A stretch of 8,486 bases of DNA from Chloroflexota bacterium (GCA_005879655.1 VBJK01000231.1:1-8486); one strand, 5' to 3'. Shown: positions 1-6,739, counted from the stretch's first letter. Numbers and translations: made by a program. The notes: generated by a model from the sequence alone, not told the origin.

Positions 1-1
1 T

Positions 2-73
2 AATGTGGATGAAGAGACGCAACAGGCTATGCAGGATTGGCGCTACTGGGTGAACCGAGGACATAAGCTGTAA
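2..73 (+). CDS. Possible 3' end of an unrecognised gene
   Basis: An open frame enters from the left edge and ends at a TAA at 71-73. It gives 23 residues that end in YWVNRGHKL. The piece is too short to assign to a family, and an open frame of 23 codons can occur by chance. The residue mix, rich in charged and aromatic residues with no odd repeats, is compatible with a real protein terminus. A structured non-coding stretch starts soon after the stop, as expected after a gene end. Function unknown. Confidence 0.3.
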   Translation, partial: NVDEETQQAMQDWRYWVNRGHKL

Positions 74-261
74 GTCTCATCAGTTGAGCTACTTTGTAGA
101 TGTTAAGAGCGCAGCCCGCCTCTCGTTGCAGTGCTATCTGCGCTTGCCTTCCGTGCGAGAGGCTGACCTAGCATGAGTCTGAGCTGGTGAGGCTGGCTGG
201 TGCCGCCTTGCTGTAGTCTTCTAGGAATGAGCAACTGATTTGAACAGTGAGGAGCACTGCC
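74..261 (+). other. Non-coding leader with nested inverted repeat
   Basis: No gene is seen here. A perfect 8-bp inverted repeat (GCCTCTCG at 118-125, CGAGAGGC at 156-163) encloses a smaller one (GCAG at 128-131, CTGC at 138-141, loop of 6). The structure lies about 100 bp upstream of the methyltransferase start. It has no T-tract after the outer stem, so an intrinsic terminator is not supported. It could be a leader structure or a decayed repeat. I could not find a convincing -35/-10 pair. Confidence 0.45.
249..254 (+). promoter_or_regulatory. Ribosome binding site of the methyltransferase
   Basis: GAGGAG lies 7 nt before the ATG at 262. The GTG at 247, an alternative in-frame start, overlaps this site and has no good Shine-Dalgarno of its own. 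The site therefore favours ATG 262 as the true start. Confidence 0.7.
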
Positions 262-900
262 ATGTCAACGAATGAATGGATCACCTCTGAACATGCCCTG
301 GCCTATCTTGCACGTGCAGATCGTCTTGCCCACCGCACTGAAGGGGAAGCAGTCCTACTTGCTCATGTGCCGGTGAAGGCGCGTCGTCTGCTTGACTTGG
401 GAACGGGAGATGGACGCCTCCTCGCTTTGCTGCTCCTTGATCGGCCTCAAGCAGCAGGGGTTGCGCTGGACTTTTCCCCCACTATGCTCCAACGGGCACA
501 AGAGCGCTTCAAAGAGTCCCCACAGATTGCGGTTGTGGCGCACAATCTCAATGACCCCTTACCTCAACTTGGTCGCTTTGATGCGGTTGTGTCATCCTTT
601 GCCATTCATCATTGTTCCCATGAGCGCAAACAGGCGCTCTATGCTGAGATTTTTGCGTGTCTAGAGCCAGGAGGTATCTTTTGTAATCTCGAACACGTTG
701 CCTCCCCTACGCGTAAGCTCCACGAGCGGTTTCTCCATGCGATTGGCCATACCCTTGAGATAGAAGACCTTTCCAATCAACTCCTCGATGTCGAGACACA
801 ACTAGAGTGGCTTCGTCGCATCGGCTTTACCGATGTCGATTGTTACTGGAAATGGCTTGAGCTTGCCTTACTCATTGGAGTCAAACCGATTGGGGAGTAG
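262..900 (+). CDS. Class I SAM-dependent methyltransferase
   Basis: This is a 212-residue protein with a Rossmann-fold methyltransferase core. Motif I is LLDLGTGDG at residues 43-51. The acidic residue ending strand 2 is D70 in VALDFSP, and is expected to bind the ribose of S-adenosylmethionine. D98 in the NLNDPLP loop and FDAVVSSFAIHH (106-117) form the motif II region. LEPGG (134-138) is the post-motif turn. The order and spacing are those of the Methyltransf_11/25 type. The length is normal for a stand-alone small-molecule or tRNA-type methyltransferase, and there is no target-recognition domain that would make it a DNA methylase. No membrane segment or signal peptide is seen. The substrate cannot be told from the sequence. 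It looks intact and independent of the mobile elements to its right. I chose ATG 262 over GTG 247 because of the ribosome binding site. Confidence 0.85.
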   Translation: MSTNEWITSEHALAYLARADRLAHRTEGEAVLLAHVPVKARRLLDLGTGDGRLLALLLLDRPQAAGVALDFSPTMLQRAQERFKESPQIAVVAHNLNDPLPQLGRFDAVVSSFAIHHCSHERKQALYAEIFACLEPGGIFCNLEHVASPTRKLHERFLHAIGHTLEIEDLSNQLLDVETQLEWLRRIGFTDVDCYWKWLELALLIGVKPIGE

Positions 901-1019
901 CAGGCTTCACCTCACGCAGAAGTCTGAGAACCAAAAGTAGGGCATCAACGTCGCTTCCTCGTCAGGCGTCCTGCTCGCGTCTTGCGGCGTGCGGGTTGCG
1001 CGGCTGAAGCATGATGTGG

Positions 1020-1289
1020 CCTGCCTCCCTTTTTGCTGATGATCTGGGGCGCGTGGTCATGGAGGCAGAGCGTTCTTGCAGAGTTACCCATGCCCATCCA
1101 GAGGCCGTTGCTGGCGCTGTTGCCGTGGCGGTGGCGACCGCACACGCCATCGCTTGGCACGAAGCGAGACAGAAAGACTCTTGGCGAACCTTCATCGACG
1201 CCGTGTTGCAAGATGTCCCTGCAAGTGAGGTCGCCGACAACATCCAGGTCGCTCGTGATCTGCCTGATCATCTGACCATCCAAGAGATT
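1020..1289 (+). pseudogene. ADP-ribosylglycohydrolase fragment
   Basis: From about 1026 the plus frame reads LFADDLGRVVMEAE and then VTHAHPEAVAGA (codons 1083-1118). This is the conserved central segment of the ADP-ribosylglycohydrolase (DraG/ARH) family, enzymes that remove ADP-ribose from proteins or nucleic acids. Only about 90 residues remain. On the N-terminal side an in-frame TGA at 1005 and loss of similarity suggest an older truncation or indel. On the C-terminal side the frame is cut at 1290 by the ISL3 inverted repeat. The acidic metal-binding motifs found near both ends of the family are absent, so no activity is expected. The missing C-terminal half is not found on the other side of the insertion sequence. 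Confidence 0.65.
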
Positions 1290-1313
1290 GGATCTTCCAA
1301 ACTTTTGATGAAT
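1290..1313 (+). repeat. Left terminal inverted repeat of ISL3 element
   Basis: These 24 bp match the reverse complement of 3387-3410 without mismatch. The outer end is GGATCTTCCAAACTTTTG. Weaker similarity continues about 15 bp further inward: a shared ATGAG lies at the same distance in both ends. Confidence 0.9.
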
Positions 1314-1332
1314 TAATGATGAGCTTAAATTT

Positions 1333-1362
1333 TTGCTTTCAGAGAGAGATATGGGGTATACT
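1333..1362 (+). promoter_or_regulatory. Probable sigma-70 promoter of the ISL3 transposase
   Basis: A -35-like TTGCTT (1333-1338) and a near-consensus -10 TATACT (1357-1362) are separated by 18 bp. They lie 24 bp upstream of the transposase start at 1387 and inside the left end of the element, the usual place for an IS promoter. Confidence 0.65.
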
Positions 1363-1386
1363 GAGAGTGTCGAGAGAAGTTGTTAG

Positions 1387-3124
1387 ATGAGAGAGAAAGA
1401 GTTCCCCATGGCCCGCAAGAAAAGCCCAACCTTATTACCCGAAACCCCTGATTTAGAGTTAGTTCGTATAGAAGTCGATGAACAGTCTCTTGTAGCTATT
1501 GTGGCAAAAATCTCATCAGGAGCGCTTTGTCCGCTATGTCAATGCCGTTCGGAGAGCATCCACTCGCGCTACACGCGCACAGTTGCAGATCTGCCTTGGG
1601 CAGGGTGGGCAGTGCGGCTCGAACTGCATGCGCGGCGCTTTTTCTGCCACAACCAAGAATGTCAGCGCCGCATTTTCACAGAGCGTTTGCCCGAAGTAGT
1701 AGCTCCCTATGCTCGACGAACGGCGCGTCTCTCGGATCTGCTGACGCTCATTGGCTTCGCGGATGGCGAGGCGAAGAGGGATGCTATCTCGTGGAACGAA
1801 TGGGGTTGGAGATCTCTCCTGAGACCCTGTTGCGGCTGGTTCGCAAGCAAGAAGAGCAAGAGGTGCCCACGCCGCGAGTGCTGGGCGTCGATGATTTTAG
1901 TTTTCGCCGTCGTAGGAGCTATGGAACCATTTTAATCGATCTCGAACGGAGAGTTCCCGTAGACTTGCGCGCCCTTCCGGGAAGCCGAGACGTTGGAGAA
2001 GTGGTTGCAGGCCCATCCCGGTGTAGAGATCATTAACAGGGATCGCGCAGGCGCATACGCTAAGGGGGCAAGAAAGGGAGCGCCCAAAGCTCAGCAGGTG
2101 GCCGATCGCTGGCATTTGCTTGAAAACCTCACTGATGCCATGCAAGGCTTCTTTCGAACCTTTCAACCTTTACTCAAGTCCCTGAAGAGCTCGTCCGAAG
2201 CCGGAGCGCCCGCATCCAGTTCCCAACCCGAATCGCCTCCCTGGCACACTGGAATGACAAAGCGTTCAGAAGAAAAGAGCTTGGCGTTACACCAAGAGCG
2301 GGTAGAGCGCTATCATCAGATTCACGATTTGGCCGCAAAAAAGGTTGATGTAGCCAACATTGCTCGTCAGGTGGGTGTCAGTCGTCAAACCGTTTACGAT
2401 AACCGAAAGCTCAAGCAGCCACCAGAGCGCACGCGGATTCACCGTGGAGGGAAGAAGGTCATAGATGCTGACATCCGACTACCTCGTGCACCGGTGGAAT
2501 GAGGGGTGCCGCAGCGCTCAACAGATGTATCGAGAAATTAAAGAGCAAGGATATGCGGGTTCCGATAGTGCTGTTAGCCGTTTTCTGGCTCCCCTGCGGG
2601 CGAAAAAAGGGAAAGCTCGCAGTTTTAAGTCGGTCCAGCCAGAAGCCGCAAATATCGTGCATTTAGAGGAAGTAAAGAAAAAACGTCCTCCAACGGCACG
2701 CCAAGTGGCTCATTGGATGACCTTTAAAGCAGAACAACGTCTGGACTGGCAACAAAACTACCTCGACCAGCGAGGCCCTCAAGATCCGCAAATTGCCCAG
2801 ACCTATGAGCTAATGGGAGCATTCACAACCATACTGCGGGAGCGAGAAGGCGAACGCTTGGACGAATGGCTTGCTCGCATAGAAGTCGAAGGGGTTAGCG
2901 AACTCCAGAGTTTCGCGCAAGGGCTGAAAAAAGACTACGACACTGTGAAAGCGGGCTTAACGCTTAAATGGAGTAATGGGCAGACCGAGGACCAAGTCAA
3001 TAGGCTCAAATTTTTAAAGAGGCAAATGTATGGCCAAGGCGGCTTCGAGCTAAGGCGTTTGCGTGTTCTCCATCGAACTGAGACCAGGAGGCGGAAGCTG
3101 AGTGCGTTGAAAGCGGCTGCTTGA
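1387..3124 (+). pseudogene. ISL3-family transposase, three frameshifts
   Basis: The reading frame moves through four segments. Segment 1 (1387 to about 1770) has the N-terminal zinc finger with C48, C51, C87 and C92 and the DLPWAGW motif. Segment 2 (about 1770-1970, another frame) contains ISPETLLRLVR and LGVDDFSFRRRRSYGTILID, the region of the first catalytic Asp. Segment 3 (about 1975-2465) has INRDRAGAYAKGARKGAP, then ADRWHLLENL, followed by an HTH-like ANIARQVGVSRQTVYD. Segment 4 (about 2466-3124) ends with GQTEDQVNRLKFLKRQMYG, which should hold the catalytic Glu. The shifts fit a one-base loss near 1767-1773, a one-base gain near 1966-1975, and a one-base gain near 2465-2468. Repaired, the protein would be about 578 residues, normal for the long ISL3 form with an inserted HTH. 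Start 1387 has GAGAGAAG 7 nt upstream. ATG 1408 is the alternative. Three independent shifts argue for decay rather than programmed frameshifting. Confidence 0.85.
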
Positions 3125-3386
3125 GCCTGCCCGACATCAGCCAGGAAAACTTTCGACCTTGCTGAACAGAGCAAGGAGGAGGGATTGCAAAGGCTTGCTT
3201 ATGGGTTCGCAGGCTTGCCAGGCGGGACTTTATTGTCTCCAACGAGTCGTTTTTCGTCCCAAAAGCTTTGGAGTGAGACGGTTGTGTAGGAGACAAGAGC
3301 CAGAAGCTGCGTGAGCGTCTTCTTTCTCCCTTTGCTGATCTCCTCGCTGGATTTGGGGAAAAGCTCCCTCTGTCAACTCATTCCTC
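3125..3386 (+). other. Non-coding 3' tail of the ISL3 element
   Basis: These 262 bp lie between the transposase stop and the right inverted repeat, and no convincing gene is seen on either strand. A 7-bp perfect stem is present (CCTTGCT at 3157-3163, AGCAAGG at 3170-3176, loop of 6). It lacks a T-tract, so it is only a weak terminator candidate. The tail is longer than the few tens of bases usual in such elements. Confidence 0.5.
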
Positions 3387-3410
3387 ATTCATCAAAAGTT
3401 TGGAAGATCC
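3387..3410 (-). repeat. Right terminal inverted repeat of ISL3 element
   Basis: This is the exact reverse complement of 1290-1313 and ends GGAAGATCC at 3410. The next base begins the drmB-like remnant. Confidence 0.9.
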
Positions 3411-4249
3411 GGCAGGTCTTGAGCAATCCCGCAACGGCCAAAAGGAGCGACGCCCCCGTCAGCGCGCCAGATGAATATGCAGAAGTCATCCAGCAAGTCG
3501 TGCTAGTAGAACGACTGCGTGAAGTACGAGCACTAACCGGCTTCACACGTATCGAATCATTAAGCGATTATACAGAAGAAGAGGAGCTACCCACCGATCA
3601 TATCATGTCCCTATCGCGCCACGCCCCGCGTTGGGTCCCCGCCGCAGAAGTGCGAGGCGAGGGGATATTCCTGCAATTCCGTGAAGACACACTGGCCGAT
3701 TGGCTGGAACAAGCGGCAGTGGTGAGGCAGAATGACGCATTTTATAGCGCACACGTACGCTGGCGCAAATCGCGTAACATCGATACCCCCGAAGCCAATT
3801 ATCCCGGCCTGCGCTATGTCTTACTGCACACCTTCGCTCACGCCCTCATGCGCCAACTGACATTAGAATGTGGCTATAGCGCCGCCAGTATCCGAGAGCG
3901 CATCTACGCCCTCGCACCAGACAAAGAGGGTGGACCCATGGCCGCAATACTGCTCTACACAGCCGCCCCCGATAGCGAAGGAACGCTGGGTGGTCTAGTG
4001 AGCATGGGCAAATCAGAGATCCTTGGCTGGCACATTGCCGGAGCCTTAGAACAAATACAATATTGCGCCTCCGATCCACTGTGCGCAGAGCATAAAAGTA
4101 AAGAAGATCGCACACTGCATGAAGTTGCCTGCCACGCCTGCATGTTCGTCCCAGAAACCTCTTGCGAGCGCGGCAACAAATATCTGGATCGTGCGATGTT
4201 GGTACGAACAGTTGAACGCGATGACTTGGCGTTTTTCCAAAACGTGTAA
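3411..4249 (+). pseudogene. DrmB-like DUF1998 protein, C-terminal remnant
   Basis: About 278 residues remain of a protein that in the DrmB family is usually around twice that length. Recognisable segments in order are VVLVERLREVRALTGFTRI, APRWVPAAEVRGEGIFLQF, LLHTFAHALMRQL, and GGLVSMG. A cysteine/histidine cluster follows: CASDPLC, then HEVACHACMFVPETSCERGN, likely a zinc site. This order is diagnostic of DrmB, the DUF1998 component of DISARM phage defence, where it works with the helicase DrmA. The N-terminal half is gone, removed at the ISL3 end at 3410. The frame stays open into the IS and could start at GTG 3311, giving a chimeric 312-residue protein whose first 33 codons are IS sequence. 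The normal start is lost, so function is unlikely. The true stop (TAA 4247-4249) is kept. An AAA ATPase follows 78 bp later on the same strand. Confidence 0.8.
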
Positions 4250-4312
4250 GTTATTGAAACAAGCTTACAGAGACAGGGAAGGAAATAGCGTCCCTTATGA
4301 TCAAGAAGAGCT

Positions 4313-4320
4313 AAGGAAGG
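4313..4320 (+). promoter_or_regulatory. Ribosome binding site of the AAA gene
   Basis: AAGGAAGG ends 7 nt before ATG 4328. A second AGGAG touches the ATG and is too close to act. The site supports 4328 as the true start of the AAA gene. Confidence 0.6.
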
Positions 4321-4327
4321 ATAGGAG

Positions 4328-4774
4328 ATGGCGAACACAGTTCTATCTGAGAAATTACAAGAATTAATCAACAAATATGCAGATGATAAGTCATATCAAA
4401 AAGAGAGTCTGGTCATTGAGTCAAAACGAGCAGAGACGTTGCCTAAGTTGCAGACTGTGGTACGGGATTTTGTTGAAGAGAGAGCAACATTGCGAATGCT
4501 TCGTGATGAGGTTGGTCCAATCGTGCGTGCTGCCAAAGTGTGGGGTGCTCAAGGGAAATTTCTGATGGAGATGAATAAGCTAGTCAAAAATCACGATGAA
4601 CACGCTCCTATTGCAGAAAACATGCTCCGTCAGGTATTGCATGACATCTCAGTGCAGAACATGGGCCAGAAGATTGAACAATTTTACCGCTTATTACAGA
4701 TGAGCGTCTACGGCTCAGGCGCGAAGGAAAGGATGCGAAGAGTGCCATGCTTCCCGGCAACACGGCTCTACTGA
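4328..4774 (+). CDS. N-terminal domain of McrB-like AAA protein (split)
   Basis: This 148-codon frame encodes a soluble, charged, mostly helical segment. It contains DFVEERATLRMLRDEVGP, WGAQGKFLMEMNKLVK, ENMLRQVLHDISV and IEQFYRLL. The pattern (start of a helix bundle, a WG.QG..LM..NKLVK core, then a LR..L segment) is what I recall at the front of many bacterial McrB-like AAA ATPases, ahead of a motif such as LLSLFW..DP..YPIYY. Here that continuation (TALLISLLAFWLND, then PIIYYLS) is found in the next frame, right after 4747. The last 15-20 residues of this frame are therefore probably out-of-frame sequence. I infer that this and the following frame are one gene of about 764 residues with a one-base deletion between about 4678 and 4735. 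Natural two-gene overlap with translational coupling is the alternative. No catalytic motif lies in this part. Confidence 0.6.
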   Translation: MANTVLSEKLQELINKYADDKSYQKESLVIESKRAETLPKLQTVVRDFVEERATLRMLRDEVGPIVRAAKVWGAQGKFLMEMNKLVKNHDEHAPIAENMLRQVLHDISVQNMGQKIEQFYRLLQMSVYGSGAKERMRRVPCFPATRLY

Positions 4775-6621
4775 TCTCCTTACTTGCATTCTGGCTCAAT
4801 GACACGGCCCGTCCCATCATCTACTATCTAAGTACATGCGAGGGATTATTTGAATTAGTTACTGCTGAGTGCCTACTGGCACCTACAGGCTTATATTTAG
4901 ATTACTACAGGAGAAAGGCGCTTGTACAAACTGCAATTGAACATAATGCATTCCAAGAGGCTCTGCGCAGTCTCCCCCCATCTATCAGATTAGATCCCTT
5001 TAATATCGAGCGTTTCATGTATTGGGTTGTTCCAGAGTTGAATCCGAAGAAGCAACAGTCGCCTACCGTGATTGATGTGGACAATACGGATATACTTGCG
5101 CCAACTCCTCCTCAAGACAAAATCCTCAAAGAACAACCATCTTCTTTTGTTGCAGGGGTGCGTGATCCAGCTCCTGTCACTCTGCCGTTCTCACCCTTGC
5201 AGCCCGTTGCCAAAGCCTTCCTCGAACAGCGTATTCACGAAGTACAGCGTCAGATTCTGCTTGATGAATCTGTAATCAGGCGCATCTATCACGCCTTGCT
5301 TGCTGGCCATGTGATCCTGACAGGGCCGCCTGGAACTGGCAAGACAGAACTGGCCCGCCTCCTGCCGGAAATTCTGTGGAAGGATGAGGAGAGCACAGAG
5401 GAGGCTGATGTGCCGTCGTCCACATCAACTCCAACAGGCTACACAGCGCGGCTCGTCACCGCCACTGACGAATGGAGTGTATGCACACTGATTGGCGGGA
5501 TAGCTCCCCAAAGCAAAGGTGGTGTGATCTCCTATAGTATCCAATATGGGTATCTCACTACAACGATCTTAAATAACTGGTCTAAAGATTATAGAAAGCC
5601 TGAAGAGTGGAAGTTTTTGTATCGTGTTCCTGTTACTCTTGAGAGCAGCAGTGGACAAAGCGCTTCACAAACATTCAGAGGGCAATGGCTGATCATCGAC
5701 GAGTTCAACCGCGCTCCCATTGACCTCGCTTTGGGGGAAGCATTAACAGCTCTAGGGGGTAAGAATGACTTACTCGTTCCGATCGAAGGTGGAAGCGCAG
5801 AGTTGCCAATCTCCCCAGACTTTCGCATCATCGGCACACTTAATAGTTTCGACCGCAATTACCTCAACCAGATCAGCGAAGCGCTCAAACGTCGCTTCAC
5901 CTTTGTCGAGATCCTGCCACCGACGCGCAAGCACCGTAGCGCAGAACAGGCTATTGTGCTCTATAAAGCCTTAGAACGGATCAGTCATCTGAGTGATATG
6001 ATCAGCGTTGCAGAGGATACGCTTTTCTGGGGTGAAGGGATCGCAATAGAAGCTGATGACGCTGGATTGTACGGCATCGTTTGGTTTGATGATCAGCATC
6101 CCTTCCGTGAAGCGTTTGAGGCTGCGTGGCGTATGCTTGAAGTCATTCGCATCTATCGACAATTGGGTACAGCGCAGGCGATCAGCTTGCTTCAGCACAT
6201 GCTCATCGAAGGCATTTTGCAGGAATATAGCACACCGCAAGCCTGGATTGAGCAGGCATTGGACGCCGCGCTATGTGACACCTTAGCCGACCAACTCCAG
6301 GTCCTGCTGCCCGATGAAATTGAAGTGCTCCTGCTCTATCTCACACAAGAGCGCACGGCTTTTAGCGAGGCATATCAGCAGCTGCTTGCCAGATTAACGC
6401 CGAGCCGAGTGTATGGGCAACTGCTCTCGCTTGGTAGCATAAACACCATGGATGATCAACCCTTTCTCTCTGATGCGGAGATTGAACAGATCGCAGTCCA
6501 GGATAAACCAGAGGTACCATCAACAAAGCTGGCAGCACTCTTTCACCTTGCTCAGCCTGCATTCCCACTGCGACAGTTTACCCGTCGTCTGCGCACATTT
6601 AAAGCCGAACGCGCATTGTAG
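4747..6621 (+). CDS. McrB/MoxR-type AAA+ ATPase (main part)
   Basis: The 624-codon frame holds a complete AAA+ module. Walker A is GPPGTGKT at residues 193-200. Walker B is LIIDEFNRA, with D318 and E319. Sensor 1 is GTLNSFDRN, with N366. The arginine-finger region is ALKRRFTFVEI at 379-389. The IDEFNRA plus LKRRF combination is typical of the McrB/MoxR branch, whose members use ATP to remodel a partner such as a nuclease or a vWA protein. Residues 1-60 continue an N-terminal domain begun in the preceding frame. About 230 C-terminal residues are helical and not recognised. ATG 4747 has a weak GAAGAG 4 nt upstream and overlaps the previous frame by 28 bp, so it may be only an internal Met of a frameshifted gene. 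The likely C-terminus is intact, and a Tn3-family end begins 20 bp after the stop. The missing partner would be expected downstream or upstream of the breaks. Neighbouring drmB suggests a defence role. Confidence 0.8.
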   Translation: MLPGNTALLISLLAFWLNDTARPIIYYLSTCEGLFELVTAECLLAPTGLYLDYYRRKALVQTAIEHNAFQEALRSLPPSIRLDPFNIERFMYWVVPELNPKKQQSPTVIDVDNTDILAPTPPQDKILKEQPSSFVAGVRDPAPVTLPFSPLQPVAKAFLEQRIHEVQRQILLDESVIRRIYHALLAGHVILTGPPGTGKTELARLLPEILWKDEESTEEADVPSSTSTPTGYTARLVTATDEWSVCTLIGGIAPQSKGGVISYSIQYGYLTTTILNNWSKDYRKPEEWKFLYRVPVTLESSSGQSASQTFRGQWLIIDEFNRAPIDLALGEALTALGGKNDLLVPIEGGSAELPISPDFRIIGTLNSFDRNYLNQISEALKRRFTFVEILPPTRKHRSAEQAIVLYKALERISHLSDMISVAEDTLFWGEGIAIEADDAGLYGIVWFDDQHPFREAFEAAWRMLEVIRIYRQLGTAQAISLLQHMLIEGILQEYSTPQAWIEQALDAALCDTLADQLQVLLPDEIEVLLLYLTQERTAFSEAYQQLLARLTPSRVYGQLLSLGSINTMDDQPFLSDAEIEQIAVQDKPEVPSTKLAALFHLAQPAFPLRQFTRRLRTFKAERAL

Positions 6622-6641
6622 TAAGCGTGCGGAGAAAGAGT

Positions 6642-6679
6642 GGGGTCGAGTAGCAATGAAACAGAAACTGCGTTTAGGG
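6642..6679 (+). repeat. Tn3-type 38-bp terminal inverted repeat
   Basis: The outer end is GGGGTC, and the inner part contains ATGAAACAGAAACTGCGTTTA. This lines up with the well-known Tn3 end, which starts GGGGTC, has a GAAAACT-like core and finishes with GTTAAG. It lies at the correct side of the transposase C-terminus. The partner repeat is outside the window. Confidence 0.75.
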
Positions 6680-6693
6680 GGAAGAAGTAATAG

Positions 6694-6739
6694 AGGCAAG
6701 AAGGGCATAGGCCAGCACCCTTCTTGCCTTTGATTTTTG
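6694..6739. terminator. Strong hairpin, probable (bi)directional terminator
   Basis: A 12-bp perfect stem (AGGCAAGAAGGG at 6694-6705, CCCTTCTTGCCT at 6718-6729) has a 12-nt loop. On the plus strand it is followed by a T-rich run with five consecutive Ts (6734-6738), so it should stop transcription entering from the AAA gene. On the minus strand it lies 22 bp after the transposase stop and is followed by a weaker pyrimidine-rich run, so it may also end the transposase transcript. Confidence 0.65.

Larger units (their letters stand above)
1290..3410 (+). mobile_element. ISL3-family insertion sequence
   Basis: The element is 2121 bp, bounded by 24-bp perfect inverted repeats at 1290-1313 and 3387-3410, each beginning GGATCTTCC at the outer end. 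It carries one transposase gene in the plus direction, with the zinc-finger, HTH and DDE layout of ISL3 transposases. The family normally makes 8-bp target duplications. Here the flanks are AAGAGATT on the left and GGCAGGTC on the right, which do not match. The transposase is frameshifted three times, so this copy is not autonomous as read. Left and right host flanks belong to different genes, which suggests recombination between two copies. Confidence 0.85.

Noticed and set aside
247..261. GTG 247 as start of the methyltransferase
   Set aside because: It overlaps the GAGGAG ribosome binding site that serves ATG 262 at good spacing.
945..1283. Minus-strand open frames opposite the ADP-ribosylglycohydrolase fragment
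   Set aside because: Low-complexity Ala/Arg-rich shadows. The plus strand has a recognisable family motif (VTHAHPEAVAGA).
3006..3296. Minus-strand 96-codon frame across the transposase end
   Set aside because: It overlaps well-recognised transposase coding sequence and has no family-like motif.
3348..3376. Minus-strand TTGACA (3371-3376) as an inward promoter at the right IS end
   Set aside because: At 17 bp spacing the -10 would be AATCCA, a poor match, and no gene lies downstream on that strand.
4724..4735. Programmed -1 slippage site in the AAA gene
   Set aside because: The frame here reads AAG GAA AGG. No X XXY YYZ heptamer fits, so slippage is not supported beyond the purine-rich run itself.
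5589..6240. Minus-strand frames inside the AAA ATPase
   Set aside because: Shadows of a plus-strand frame with complete Walker A, Walker B, sensor 1 and arginine-finger motifs.
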